DNA from: an uncultured Bacteroides sp. | GTDB taxonomy: Bacteria; Bacteroidota; Bacteroidia; Bacteroidales; Bacteroidaceae | Assembly: GCF_947632445.1 (NCBI RefSeq) | Contig: NZ_CANRPM010000007.1 | Span: 1 to 64,000, forward strand | DNA: 64,000 nt | Direction: 5' to 3' | Shown: positions 35,488 to 45,328 of the stretch, piece by piece | How the letters are laid out: each line of letters opens with the position of its first letter | How positions within the stretch are numbered: position 1 is the first letter of the stretch | Notes under the pieces: generated by a model | What the model saw: only the letters and a program-made list of their open reading frames with translations | Database searches by the model: none | What the model was told of the DNA's origin: nothing | Translations under genes and position numbers: made by a program

Positions 35488-38400
35488 TTATTGGGCCTTT
35501 TCTTCCACCCACTTGCGGGCGTTGACGAAGGCTTCTATCCATGGTGTCACTTCATCGTGGTGCAAGCGATCGGAGGGATAGTAGGCATTTTGCCAAGGGA
35601 AGATGGCGCGTTCCAAGTGGGGCATAATGGCTAAGTGGCGTCCGTCGGGGCTGGCAATGGCAGCAGCGGAGTAGTCAGAACCGTTGGGGTTACCGGGATA
35701 CTCGTCGTAGGTGTACTTGGCCACGATGTTATAGTGGTCTTCGTCGTAAGGTAGTGAGAACTTACCTTCACCGTGAGCCACCCAGATGCCTAACTTACTA
35801 CCGCTCAGCGAGCCGAACATTACGCTGCGATTCGTCGGGATGGTCAGGCCCAGGAAGCGGCTCTCGAACTTGTGCGAGTCGTTGTGCAGCATGCGCCCGT
35901 GTTTTTCATCGGTGGGGTTGATGAGGTTCAGTTCCATCATCAGCTGGCAACCGTTGCATACGCCCAGCGACAGGGTGTCTTTGCGGGCATAAAACTTGTC
36001 GAGCGCCTCTTTGGCCTTGGGGTTGAAGAGGAAGGCACCTGCCCATCCCTTGGCCGAACCAAGTACGTCGGAGTTGGAGAATCCGCCGCAGAAGACAATC
36101 ATGTTCACGTCTTCCAGCGTCTCGCGTCCGCTCACGAGGTCGGTCATTGTCACGTCTTTCACGTCGAAGCCGGCTAAGTAGAGCGAGTAGGCCATTTCGC
36201 GTTCGCCGTTCGTTCCTTTCTCGCGGATGATGGCGGCTCGGATGCCGCTCGAAGCACGGCGGTCTGGACTGATGCCATATTGCGAGAGCTTGCCGGTGAA
36301 TTTTGGCATGAAGGTCAGCTCCATGGGTTGCATCTTGTAGTTCTCAAAACGTATCTTAGCACAACCATTCATCGACTGACGACGATCGAGCAGGTAGGAA
36401 GTAGAGTACCATACGTCGCGTATGTGGTCAATGCCGAACTGGTAGGTGGCACCGTTTTTCTCTACAAGGATGTGGCGTTCGTCGGTCGGCTTGCCAATCT
36501 TCACGAAGCCCACGCCTGCGTTTTCGAGTATCTTCTTCACCTCCTCCTTGTGCTTGTCGGCCACTTGGATGACGATGCCTGGGTTTTCGGCAAAGAGTAT
36601 CTTGATTAGGTCGTTTTCCTTGATATTGTTGAGGCTGATTTCCATACCGCCTTCCATGTTGGAGAAGCACATTTCGAGCAGGGTGGTGATAAGGCCACCG
36701 GCCGAGATGTCGTGCCCAGCCAAGATGAGGCCCTTGTTCACCAGCTCCTGAACGGCCAAGAAGGCATCGCGGAAGTATTCGGGGTTTTGTACGGTAGGCA
36801 CGTCATCGCCCACTTTACCCAACGATTGGGCGAAAGCCGAGCCACCCACCTTCAGATTGTCGAAGCTGAAATCAATGTGGTAGATCGTCGTCTTGTGGTC
36901 GTTCACCAGCACGGGCGAAACTACTTTCTTTACGTCGCTCACTTCACCGCCAGCCGATACGATAACCGTACCCGGAGCGATGACCTTGCTTCCGTCGGGA
37001 TATTTCTGTGTCATGGAGAGAGAGTCCTTGCCGGTAGGTACGTTGATTTGCAGGGCACAACAGAAGTCGCTCAACGCCTTGACGGCCGTGTAGAGGCGTG
37101 CGTCCTCGCCTTCCTGCGAACGACAGGGCCACATCCAGTTAGCCGAGAGCGATACACTGTCGAGGCCTTCGGCCAGCGGAGCCCATACGAGGTTAGTCAG
37201 AGCCTCACTCACGGAGAGTACGGAGCCTGCGGCCGGATTAGCTAATGCGGCCTGCGGAGCATGACCCAACGAAGTGGCGATGCCTGCTTTGCCTCGGTAA
37301 TCGAGAGCCACGACGCCGCAATCGCTTAACGGTAACTGGAGCTCGCCCACGCATTGTTGGCGGGCAATCTTCCCTGTTACGGAACGGTCAACCTTGTTAG
37401 TCAACCAGTCCTTGCAGGCTACGGCTTCTAATTGGAGCACGTTGGCTAAGTATTCATGAAGCTTGGAGAGTTCATAGGTAGGCATCTTGTAATGACGTTC
37501 TACGGTCTTGTCCACCATATACGTTTTGGGTGAGGATCCAAACATCTGCTCGACGGCCAGGTCGAAGGGGCGTACACCGTCGGCCTGCTCGAAGCAGAAG
37601 CGGTGATCGCCGGTCGTCTCGCCCACGACATACATCGGGGCACGTTCGCGTTCGGCAATCTTACGCACGTGTTCGATGGCTTCCTCCTTGATAAGCAATC
37701 CCATGCGCTCTTGGCTTTCGTTGGCAATGATTTCCTTGGCCGAGAGGGTTTTGTCTCCGATGGGCAGCTTGTTCATGTCGATGTGTCCGCCACACTCTTC
37801 CACTAACTCGCTGAGGCAGTTTACGTGTCCGGCCGAGCCATGGTCGTGGATGGAAACCACAGGGTTTACATCTTCCTCACAGAGGGCGCGCACCACGTTA
37901 TAGGCGCGCTTTTGCATCTCGGCATTAGCGCGTTGTACAGCGTTCAACTCAATGCCGCTACTGTAGCGGCCGGTATCAACGGACGATACGGAGCCGCCGC
38001 CCAAGCCGATGCGATAGTTGTCGCCACCCATCACCACGATCTTGTTGCCTGCTTCTGGTTTGCCCTTGAGGCAATCACGTTGAGTACCGTAACCTACACC
38101 TCCGGCTAGCATGATGACCTTGTCGTAGCCATAAACTTCTTCCTTTTCCTTATGTTCGAAGGTCAGCACCGAACCGCAGATGAGCGGTTGGCCAAACTTA
38201 TTGCCGAAGTCGCTGGCACCGTTCGACGCTTTGATGAGGATTTGTTCGGGTGTCTGGTACAGCCATTTGCGCACGGGCAGGATTTCTTCCCACTTACGTC
38301 CTTCCTCCGTGCGGGGGTAGGAAGTCATGTAGACGGCCGTACCGGCGATGGGCCAGGAGCCTTTTCCGCCGCCCATACGGTCGCGGATTTCACCGCCTGT

Positions 38401-39192
38401 GCCAGTCGATGCACCGTTGAATGGCTCTACAGTGGTGGGGAAGTTGTGCGTCTCGGCCTTCAGGGAGATAACACTCTTGATATCCTTCACTTTGAAGTAG
38501 TCAGGTTTGGAGTGGTCTGTGGGAGCGAACTGCTCGATGACAGGGCCTTCGGCAAAGGCCACATTGTCCTTGTAGGCCGATATGATTTTGTTGGGATTTT
38601 CCTGTGTAGTCTTTTTGATCATTTGGAAGAGCGAAGATTCTTGCTCCACGCCATCAATGATGAACGTACCGCCAAAGATCTTGTGGCGGCAATGCTCGGA
38701 ATTGATTTGAGCGAAACCGAACACTTCGGAGTCGGTCAGCGGGCGGCCAAGGTCTTTCTCCACCTTCTTCAGGTAGTCCATTTCCTCTTTCGAGAGGGCC
38801 AGACCTTCCTGCTCATTGTAGGCCTTGAGATCTTCGATGTGAACGATGGGCTCGGGCCTGCGGTTGGTAGTGAACACCTGTTGATCCAGTCCTTTGTACA
38901 TGCGTTGGAGCATGGGGTCGTACTCAGCGTTCTCGTCGGCCACGGGAAAGTATTCTTCAATGCGTGTGATGCCTGTCAATCCCATGTTTTGAGTAATTTC
39001 CACAGCGTTCGTACTCCAAGGAGTAATCATTTCGCGGCGGGGCCCCACGAAATAGCCTTTCAGGTTTTCTTCACTTTCAGGGGTGGCTTCTCCAAAAAGC
39101 CAGCAGAGCTTTTCGCTGTCTGTTTTTGAGATGGCGTGTTCGCTTGCGGCGGCAATCACGCTTTTCTGAGGAGTTCTATAAAAAGAAATCAT
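35488..39192 (-). CDS. purL: Phosphoribosylformylglycinamidine synthase, large single-chain form
   Basis: A 1234-residue enzyme of purine synthesis that makes FGAM from FGAR, ATP and glutamine. All three parts are present: N-terminal linker domain (about 1-220), two AIR-synthetase-like ATPase halves (HNFPTTVEPFNGASTGTGGEIRD in two pieces; GLGGGSVSSVDTG; HDISAGGLITTLLEM) and a C-terminal glutaminase with FCGGFSNSDVLGSAKGWAG, nucleophile Cys in SLGVCNGCQLM and the His/Glu of MPHLERAIFPW. It stands alone with a strong promoter. This is the proteobacterial/eukaryotic-like long form rather than PurLQS. Confidence 0.97.
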   Translation of the reverse strand: MISFYRTPQKSVIAAASEHAISKTDSEKLCWLFGEATPESEENLKGYFVGPRREMITPWSTNAVEITQNMGLTGITRIEEYFPVADENAEYDPMLQRMYKGLDQQVFTTNRRPEPIVHIEDLKAYNEQEGLALSKEEMDYLKKVEKDLGRPLTDSEVFGFAQINSEHCRHKIFGGTFIIDGVEQESSLFQMIKKTTQENPNKIISAYKDNVAFAEGPVIEQFAPTDHSKPDYFKVKDIKSVISLKAETHNFPTTVEPFNGASTGTGGEIRDRMGGGKGSWPIAGTAVYMTSYPRTEEGRKWEEILPVRKWLYQTPEQILIKASNGASDFGNKFGQPLICGSVLTFEHKEKEEVYGYDKVIMLAGGVGYGTQRDCLKGKPEAGNKIVVMGGDNYRIGLGGGSVSSVDTGRYSSGIELNAVQRANAEMQKRAYNVVRALCEEDVNPVVSIHDHGSAGHVNCLSELVEECGGHIDMNKLPIGDKTLSAKEIIANESQERMGLLIKEEAIEHVRKIAERERAPMYVVGETTGDHRFCFEQADGVRPFDLAVEQMFGSSPKTYMVDKTVERHYKMPTYELSKLHEYLANVLQLEAVACKDWLTNKVDRSVTGKIARQQCVGELQLPLSDCGVVALDYRGKAGIATSLGHAPQAALANPAAGSVLSVSEALTNLVWAPLAEGLDSVSLSANWMWPCRSQEGEDARLYTAVKALSDFCCALQINVPTGKDSLSMTQKYPDGSKVIAPGTVIVSAGGEVSDVKKVVSPVLVNDHKTTIYHIDFSFDNLKVGGSAFAQSLGKVGDDVPTVQNPEYFRDAFLAVQELVNKGLILAGHDISAGGLITTLLEMCFSNMEGGMEISLNNIKENDLIKILFAENPGIVIQVADKHKEEVKKILENAGVGFVKIGKPTDERHILVEKNGATYQFGIDHIRDVWYSTSYLLDRRQSMNGCAKIRFENYKMQPMELTFMPKFTGKLSQYGISPDRRASSGIRAAIIREKGTNGEREMAYSLYLAGFDVKDVTMTDLVSGRETLEDVNMIVFCGGFSNSDVLGSAKGWAGAFLFNPKAKEALDKFYARKDTLSLGVCNGCQLMMELNLINPTDEKHGRMLHNDSHKFESRFLGLTIPTNRSVMFGSLSGSKLGIWVAHGEGKFSLPYDEDHYNIVAKYTYDEYPGNPNGSDYSAAAIASPDGRHLAIMPHLERAIFPWQNAYYPSDRLHHDEVTPWIEAFVNARKWVEEKAQ

Positions 39193-39275
39193 ATTTTATA
39201 GCGCTATAAATGATGATAATAATTGTTGTCGTTTCAGACATAGGGGTGAATGCATTTCCCTATCCTTTCATGTTG

Positions 39276-39306
39276 CAAAGATAGTGCATGCCGAGGGAAA
39301 TACAAA
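39276..39306 (-). promoter_or_regulatory. purL promoter
   Basis: Minus-strand TTTG (39303-39306), 19-base spacer and TATCTTTG (39276-39283). The leader to the purL ATG is about 75 bases. No PurR-like palindrome was recognised. Confidence 0.85.
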
Positions 39307-39412
39307 AACGAAAACATAGTTTTTGGCTTTTACTTCCGAGAGACTATTGATCTCTCTCGTATAGGCCGAGAAGAATAAAAAAACCACCTTTTCTAAAGGC
39401 AGGGATTTTAAG

Positions 39413-39484
39413 AGGTACCTGGCGGATTCGAACCGCCGTACACGGTTTTGCAGACCGCTGACTAAGCCACTCATCCAAGGTACC
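39413..39484 (-). tRNA. tRNA-Cys (GCA)
   Basis: The minus strand folds as a 72-base cloverleaf: acceptor GGTACCT/AGGTACC with discriminator U, anticodon loop CTGCAAA giving anticodon GCA (Cys), and T loop TTCGAAT. U73 is the tRNA-Cys identity base. CCA is not encoded. Confidence 0.95.
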
Positions 39485-39522
39485 AGAGTCAATTCACAAG
39501 GGTATTTTCCTGATTACGGCTG

Positions 39523-39552
39523 CAAAGGTAGTATAATTTTTCTAATTACCAA
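39523..39552 (-). promoter_or_regulatory. tRNA-Cys promoter
   Basis: Minus-strand TTGG (39549-39552), 18-base spacer, TACCTTTG (39523-39530), about 38 bases before the tRNA 5' end. Confidence 0.65.
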
Positions 39553-39659
39553 CTATCTGTAGCCTTTTTTCTTCATTTCTTTCTTCATAGTCGCGTTATA
39601 GTCGCCGGTATCATTTTGTCTGCTTACCAACTCTTCCTTATTATACATAGAAAAACAGC

Positions 39660-39752
39660 TTGTGGGTTTATCTATGCCTAATGCAGCATCAGGTATAGAT
39701 AATACCCACAAACAATAGCGTAATCCACTCCTGTGTGGAGAGAGTTACGCTA
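39660..39752. repeat. Two adjacent long hairpins downstream of folD
   Basis: First stem: 39660-39679 (TTGTGGGT, then TTATCTATGCCT) with 39691-39711 (AGGTATAGATAA, one bulged T, ACCCACAA), about 20 bp. Second: TAGCGTAA (39716-39723) with TTACGCTA (39745-39752), containing an inner TCCAC/GTGGA. On the minus strand a T run (TTTTTCTA) follows the first one. It may be a folD terminator, a small RNA or a mobile-element relic. Confidence 0.8.
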
Positions 39753-39811
39753 TAGAGGAATAAGGTGGGGAGCGCCCACGTCTTCATTGCCTTTCAGGGT
39801 TGGAAGGTAGA

Positions 39812-40696
39812 TCAGTCTTTGTAAATGGCTTTCTTGCCTGCCAGCAGGGTGTTTTTCATTAGCGAAACGATGGTCATGGGACCTACGCCACCTGGTACAG
39901 GGGTGATGAACGAGCACTTGGAGGCCACTTCATCGAACTTTACGTCGCCAGTCAGTTTGAATCCAGATTTCTTGGTAGCATCGGGTACTCGGGTGGTACC
40001 TACGTCAATTACGACAGCGCCCTTTTTCACCATTTCCGCCTTTACGAAGTTAGGTTGGCCCATAGCGGCAATGATGATGTCTGCTTCTTGGCATTCTTTT
40101 ACCAATTCACGGCTGTGGCTGTGGCAAACGGTAACGGTAGCGTCGCCAGGATAAGCTTTCTGCATCATTAGCATAGCCATCGGTTTGCCTACAATATTGC
40201 TACGCCCCAGGATGACGCACTTCTTGCCTTTCGTGTCGATTTTGTAGCGCTTCAGCAGTTCAAGGATGCCGTTCGGCGTGGCTGACACATAGCAAGGCAG
40301 ACCGATGGAGAGGCGTCCTACGTTGATGGGATGGAAGCCATCCACGTCTTTGCGGTAGTCGATGGTTTCGATTACTTTCTGTTCGGAAATGTGCTTGGGT
40401 AGGGGGAGCTGTACAATGAAGCCGTCCACGTCAGGGTCGTTGTTCAGTTCACGTACCTTGACCAGCAGTTCTTCTTCGGTCACGTTAGCTTCGTAGCGGA
40501 TAACACTCGACTTGAAACCGCATACTTCGCAAGCCTTTACTTTGGCGGCTACGTAAGTTTCGCTACCGCCGTCATGTCCAACCAAGATGGCGGTTAGGTG
40601 GGGACGTTTGCCTCCACGAGTCACGATTTCCGCCACTTCGGCGGCAATCTCCTGTTTCAATTGTTCTGAAATGGCTTTTCCGTCTATTAAGGTCAT
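39812..40696 (-). CDS. folD: Methylenetetrahydrofolate dehydrogenase/cyclohydrolase
   Basis: A 294-residue bifunctional enzyme interconverting 5,10-methylene- and 10-formyl-THF, supplying one-carbon units for purines and formyl-Met. [16 protein letters not shown] carries the catalytic Lys, [14 protein letters not shown] and [11 protein letters not shown] line the site, and [15 protein letters not shown] binds [13 protein letters not shown] is at the C end. It is followed by two long hairpins and preceded by ffh on the same strand, 193 bp apart. Confidence 0.96.
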   Translation of the reverse strand: MTLIDGKAISEQLKQEIAAEVAEIVTRGGKRPHLTAILVGHDGGSETYVAAKVKACEVCGFKSSVIRYEANVTEEELLVKVRELNNDPDVDGFIVQLPLPKHISEQKVIETIDYRKDVDGFHPINVGRLSIGLPCYVSATPNGILELLKRYKIDTKGKKCVILGRSNIVGKPMAMLMMQKAYPGDATVTVCHSHSRELVKECQEADIIIAAMGQPNFVKAEMVKKGAVVIDVGTTRVPDATKKSGFKLTGDVKFDEVASKCSFITPVPGGVGPMTIVSLMKNTLLAGKKAIYKD

Positions 40697-40889
40697 TTTT
40701 TTGTGTTTTAGTGATAATATATAAATATCGAAAAAATAACGGATTTGGGTAAATAAACCAAGAAGCGTCGAAAGCTATGTGATATAAAAGGACATGGAGG
40801 ATATAAAACTAACAAAAATTGTTTTCTGTTTTTAGTTTGTAACCTCTGTACTCTAGGAGTATAACAGATATTCGTTATATCTACATTTA

Positions 40890-42212
40890 TTACTTCAGTT
40901 TTGGCATCATCATCTTGCCCATCTTGCTACCGGTAACCATCTTCATCATCTTGCGAGTCTGGTCGAACTGCTTCAACAGGCGATTTACCTCCTGGATGTT
41001 CGTACCGCTACCCTTGGCGATGCGCTGGCGGCGTGATCCGTTCAGAATTTCTGGGTTGGTACGTTCCTTCGGTGTCATGGAGTTGATAATGGCTTCGATG
41101 CTCTTGAAGGCGTTGTCGTCGATGTCGATGTTTTTGATAGCTTTGCCTACACCCGGTATCATGGAGGCCAGTTCTTTCAGATTACCCATCTTTTTGATTT
41201 GCTGAATTTGGCTCATGAAGTCGTTGAAGTCGAACTGATTCTTCTGAATCTTCTTCTGCAGGCGTTTGGCTTCTTCCTCCTCGTACTGTTCCTGTGCACG
41301 TTCTACCAGTGACACGATATCACCCATACCCAGAATACGGTCGGCCATACGGCTGGGGTGAAATTGGTCAATAGCGTCAAGTTTCTCGCCGGTACCCACA
41401 AACTTGATGGGTTTGTTTACTACTGAATGGATGGAAAGAGCTGCACCGCCACGGGTATCACCGTCGAGCTTGGTCAGTACCACACCGTTGAAGTCCAGTC
41501 GATCGTTGAATTCCTTGGCTGTGTTCACGGCATCCTGACCAGTCATAGCATCGACTACGAAAAGAATTTCATTGGGGATGATAGCCTGCTTGATGGCGGC
41601 TATCTCATTCATCATTTCCTCGTCTATAGCCAAACGACCAGCAGTATCAACGATGACTAAGTCGTAACCTTTGGTCTTAGCTTCCTGAATGGCATTCTGT
41701 GCAATCTTCACAGGATCTTTGCTGTCCAATTCACAGTACATGGGTACTTCGATTTGCTCAGCCAATATGCGCAGTTGTTTGATAGCGGCAGGGCGGTAGA
41801 CGTCGCAGGCCACGAGCAGCGGTTTGCAGTTCTTTTTCATCTTGAACATGCGAGCCAGCTTTCCTGAGAAGGTTGTCTTACCCGAACCTTGCAGACCCGA
41901 CATCAGGATGACTGTCGGTTTGCCACTCAAGTCAATTTCGGCAGTTTCGCCACCCATTAATTGGGTCAGTTCATCGTGGACGATTTTTACCATCAGTTGA
42001 CTGGGCTTGACGGCGGTGAGTACGTTTTGTCCCATGGCTTTTGCCTTGACGGTGTCGGTAAATTTTTTGGCCACTTTGTAATTGACATCGGCGTCAAGCA
42101 AGGCTTTGAGTACGTCTTTTAAGGTTTCGGCTACATTAATTTCGGTGATTCTGCCTTCACCTTTCAATATCTTGAACGACCGTTCGAGCCGTTCGCTTAA
42201 GTTATCGAACAT
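40890..42212 (-). CDS. ffh: Signal recognition particle protein Ffh
   Basis: A 440-residue SRP54 GTPase that binds signal sequences and 4.5S RNA for co-translational membrane targeting. NG domain: GLQGSGKTTFSGKLAR (P loop), CDVYRPAAIKQL, DTAGRLAIDEEMM, and TKLDGDTRGGAALS. The Met-rich M domain with GSRRQRIAKGSGTNIQEVNR and a KMMKMVTGSKMGKMMMP tail follows. It is 41 bp downstream of rho on the same strand. Confidence 0.97.
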   Translation of the reverse strand: MFDNLSERLERSFKILKGEGRITEINVAETLKDVLKALLDADVNYKVAKKFTDTVKAKAMGQNVLTAVKPSQLMVKIVHDELTQLMGGETAEIDLSGKPTVILMSGLQGSGKTTFSGKLARMFKMKKNCKPLLVACDVYRPAAIKQLRILAEQIEVPMYCELDSKDPVKIAQNAIQEAKTKGYDLVIVDTAGRLAIDEEMMNEIAAIKQAIIPNEILFVVDAMTGQDAVNTAKEFNDRLDFNGVVLTKLDGDTRGGAALSIHSVVNKPIKFVGTGEKLDAIDQFHPSRMADRILGMGDIVSLVERAQEQYEEEEAKRLQKKIQKNQFDFNDFMSQIQQIKKMGNLKELASMIPGVGKAIKNIDIDDNAFKSIEAIINSMTPKERTNPEILNGSRRQRIAKGSGTNIQEVNRLLKQFDQTRKMMKMVTGSKMGKMMMPKLK

Positions 42213-42252
42213 AAGGTATTATCAATTATTCATTGTAAATGATTCACTATTT

Positions 42253-44259
42253 TCAACCGTTCATGCTCATGAGGAATTCCTCATTGTCTTTGGCTTTTTC
42301 CAGACGATCCTTCACAAAGTCCATGGCTTCGAGAGCGTTCATATCGGCGAGGTACTTGCGCAGAATCCACATGCGGTCGAGTGTTTGCTTGTCTTGCAGC
42401 AGGTCGTCGCGGCGTGTGCTCGAAGCAATGATGTTAACGGCGGGGAAGATGCGCTTATTGGCCAGGTTGCGGTCAAGCTGGAGTTCCATGTTGCCCGTAC
42501 CTTTGAATTCTTCGAAAATCACTTCGTCCATCTTGGAACCGGTATCAATCAGGGCGGTAGCCAAAATGGTGAGCGAACCGCCACCTTCGATATTGCGGGC
42601 AGCACCGAAGAAACGTTTGGGCTTGTGCAGCGCATTGGCATCTACGCCACCTGAGAGTACTTTGCCCGATGCGGGGGAAACCGTGTTGTAGGCGCGTGCC
42701 AAGCGAGTAATGGAGTCGAGGAAAATGACCACGTCGTGCCCGCATTCCACCATGCGTTTAGCCTTTTCCAGTACGATGCCGGCAATCTTTACGTGTCGTT
42801 CGGCGGGCTCGTCAAAGGTCGAAGCGATGACTTCGGCGTTGACAGTGCGGGCCATGTCGGTCACTTCTTCAGGGCGTTCGTCAATGAGCAGCATAATCAT
42901 ATATACCTCGGGATGGTTGGCTGCGATTGCGTTGGCGATGTCCTTCATCAAGATGGTCTTACCTGTCTTTGGCTGTGCTACGATGAGGGCTCGCTGTCCC
43001 TTGCCAATGGGAGCGAAGAGATCTACCACACGAGCTGAAAGCGAGTCGCTGTATCCGCCTTTACAAAGTTTGAACTTTTCGTCGGGGAAGAGTGGCGTGA
43101 GGTGCTCAAAAGGAACGCGGTCACGTATAAAAGCCGGATCGCGGCCATTGATTTTAGAAACCTTTACCAACGGGAAGTATTTTTCTCCTTCTTTTGGCGG
43201 ACGGATGACACCGTCTACTACGTCGCCCGTTTTCAAACCGAATAGCTTGATTTGCGATTGCGATACGTAGATATCGTCGGGCGAAGAGAGGTAATTGTAG
43301 TCCGACGAACGGAGGAAACCGTATCCGTCAGGCATGATTTCCAATACACCGATACCATCAAGTATGTCGTCGAAGTCGTATGCCTTTTCATGTTCAGGCT
43401 GTTTGCGCTCCGGCTGAGGCTGCGGAGTATTCTCTGCATTATGGGGCTGGATGGCTCGTTGTTGGGGTTGAGCGGCAGGACGCTGTTGTTGGTTGTTATT
43501 GTTATTCTTGTTTTCGGTATTGTTGTCACGACGAATGCGCGGACGTTGCTGCGGTTGTTTGTGTGGAGCCGGTGCTTGTACGGGTGGTTCTACACGGGTT
43601 GCTTCGAATTTACCGATCAGTTCAGAAGGCAGTTCTATTTTTTCAGTCGGAAGGTCTTCAATGGGAATGAAGTCGTTATCTGCATTGACCGGAAGTGGCA
43701 TCTTGTCTTGAGGTTCTGTCGTTTCGACCTTAACCGTTTTCTCTTTTTCAGCTACCACTGCTTTGGGAGCTTCCTTTTCTTTTTCGTTTACTGATGGTTC
43801 AGCAACGGTTTCATTTTCTTTTTTCTCTGCTGTCTTTTTCTCTTCTGCCTTAATCTTGCGTGGACGTCCGGGTTTGCGTTTGGTCGATTCGGCATTTTCT
43901 TCCGTCTTGTTTGTGCTTTCTACGACTGGTTGGGTAGGAGCAACAGTAGCTTTTTCAATGGTAGGAGCTTCGTTTGGATTGGGCTTGCTCAGCTCTCCGT
44001 TTTTGTCTGCCGAGAAAACTTTATCCACGTTGTCCTTCTTAACGGTGACGCGTGATCTTTTTTGGCGTTCGTTCTTACGTTCTTCTTTTTGTTTGTCGGC
44101 AGCGACTTTCTTGGTTGCACCCACAATGGCTTGTTCGTCAAGAATCTTGTAGACCAACTCTTCTTTTTTGAGTGATTCGGTCTTTTTGATACCTAATTCC
44201 TGCGCAATACTTTGAAGTTCCGACAAACTTTTGTCGTTCAGTTGAATAATATTGTACAT
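42253..44259 (-). CDS. rho: Transcription termination factor Rho with long disordered insert
   Basis: A 668-residue hexameric RNA helicase ending transcription. A Rho_N helical domain (about 1-45) is followed by a 240-residue low-complexity region (50-290) rich in K/E, then P/Q/N, with an AT-hook-like [11 protein letters not shown] (128-138). The cold-shock RNA-binding domain (300-370, [20 protein letters not shown]) and ATPase with Walker A AQPKTGKT (428-435), [14 protein letters not shown] and SSTRRDDLL follow. E. coli Rho is about 419 residues; the insert explains the excess and is typical of Bacteroides, where it has been linked to phase separation in B. thetaiotaomicron. Confidence 0.97.
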   Translation of the reverse strand: MYNIIQLNDKSLSELQSIAQELGIKKTESLKKEELVYKILDEQAIVGATKKVAADKQKEERKNERQKRSRVTVKKDNVDKVFSADKNGELSKPNPNEAPTIEKATVAPTQPVVESTNKTEENAESTKRKPGRPRKIKAEEKKTAEKKENETVAEPSVNEKEKEAPKAVVAEKEKTVKVETTEPQDKMPLPVNADNDFIPIEDLPTEKIELPSELIGKFEATRVEPPVQAPAPHKQPQQRPRIRRDNNTENKNNNNNQQQRPAAQPQQRAIQPHNAENTPQPQPERKQPEHEKAYDFDDILDGIGVLEIMPDGYGFLRSSDYNYLSSPDDIYVSQSQIKLFGLKTGDVVDGVIRPPKEGEKYFPLVKVSKINGRDPAFIRDRVPFEHLTPLFPDEKFKLCKGGYSDSLSARVVDLFAPIGKGQRALIVAQPKTGKTILMKDIANAIAANHPEVYMIMLLIDERPEEVTDMARTVNAEVIASTFDEPAERHVKIAGIVLEKAKRMVECGHDVVIFLDSITRLARAYNTVSPASGKVLSGGVDANALHKPKRFFGAARNIEGGGSLTILATALIDTGSKMDEVIFEEFKGTGNMELQLDRNLANKRIFPAVNIIASSTRRDDLLQDKQTLDRMWILRKYLADMNALEAMDFVKDRLEKAKDNEEFLMSMNG

Positions 44260-44403
44260 ATATATGTGTATAAATTATATTGTATAGGAAGGGGATCGCT
44301 TACTTAAAGCAACCGTTGCCAACAATTAAGCTGAACCACCTTTTTGAAATCTATTTATTTAAATAGGGATTATTTTTAGTCTATTGATGTCTTTTCAACG
44401 GCG

Positions 44404-44411
44404 CAAAGATA
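44404..44411 (-). promoter_or_regulatory. rho -7 element
   Basis: Minus-strand TATCTTTG, leaving a leader of about 140 bases before the rho ATG. Rho genes are often autoregulated through their leaders; nothing specific is seen here. Confidence 0.55.
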
Positions 44412-44465
44412 GAGAATTATTTTTGATTTCACATACAATCGGCCTGTTTTTTTAATAGAATATCT

Positions 44466-44473
44466 TATCTTTG
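44466..44473 (+). promoter_or_regulatory. -7 element of the EFR1-type gene
   Basis: TATCTTTG 21 bp before the ATG at 44495, which would give a very short leader. It supports the downstream ATG rather than the one at 44471, which overlaps this element. Confidence 0.6.
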
Positions 44474-44494
44474 TTTCGTGATAAACGTTTAATT

Positions 44495-45328
44495 ATGACT
44501 GTTACTGAAATTAATCTGATTACTTTTTCGCCTACTTATACATCTAAACAAATAGGCGAAGCAATCGTTCGCGGAACGGGTGTTGCGGATGTTTCTTCTA
44601 TAGATATGACTTTGCAGACACCTAAGAAAAAGAGATTGGGTTCCGATGTCCTGGCGGTGATAACGGTACCTGTATATGGTGGCCATGTGGCACCCTTGGC
44701 TTTGGAGCGGATGAAAGACCTCCTTGCCGACAGTACGCCGGCGGTGATTGTTGTGGTTTATGGTAACCGTGCCTACGAGAAGGCGTTGGTGGAGCTGGAT
44801 ACGTTTGTAGGTAGTCTGGGGTTCAAGGTGATTGCTGGCGGCACGTTTGTGGGCGAACATTCGTACAGCAGCGACCGTTATCCCATTGCAGCTGGCCGTC
44901 CCGATAAAGACGACCTGAATTTTGCGGAAGACTTTGGTATGAAAGTACGGGCCAAACTTGAGACAGCTGCCGACGCGGAACATCTGTATGGTGTGGACGT
45001 ACAGAAGATTCAGCGGCCGAAACAGCCTTTCTTCCCTTTGCTCCGCTTCCTGTGGAGCGTGATAAAGTTACGAAAGAGCGGTGTGCCCATGCCTCGTACA
45101 CCTTTGGCAGATGAGAATCTCTGTACGCATTGCGGCCTGTGCGTGGAGCGTTGCCCTGCCGGAGCCATCATGAAAGGAGAGGAATGCGCGACGATTGCCG
45201 ACAAGTGTATTCGTTGTTGCGCCTGCGTGAAAGGGTGCCCGCAAAAGGCACGCACGTTCGATACGCCCTTCGCTGCCTTGCTTCACGATTGCTTCCAGCG
45301 CCCGAAGGAGAACCGAATCATTCTTTAA
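44495..45328 (+). CDS. EFR1-family protein: flavodoxin-like plus 2x[4Fe-4S] ferredoxin
   Basis: A 277-residue electron-transfer protein. The N-terminal ~160 residues have a flavodoxin-like fold ([56 protein letters not shown]) and the C terminus has two 4Fe-4S clusters ([24 protein letters not shown]). Start chosen at 44495 (MTVTEINL) from the promoter position. The partner is unknown. Its 3' end overlaps tilS tail to tail by 11 bases. Confidence 0.88.
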   Translation: MTVTEINLITFSPTYTSKQIGEAIVRGTGVADVSSIDMTLQTPKKKRLGSDVLAVITVPVYGGHVAPLALERMKDLLADSTPAVIVVVYGNRAYEKALVELDTFVGSLGFKVIAGGTFVGEHSYSSDRYPIAAGRPDKDDLNFAEDFGMKVRAKLETAADAEHLYGVDVQKIQRPKQPFFPLLRFLWSVIKLRKSGVPMPRTPLADENLCTHCGLCVERCPAGAIMKGEECATIADKCIRCCACVKGCPQKARTFDTPFAALLHDCFQRPKENRIIL

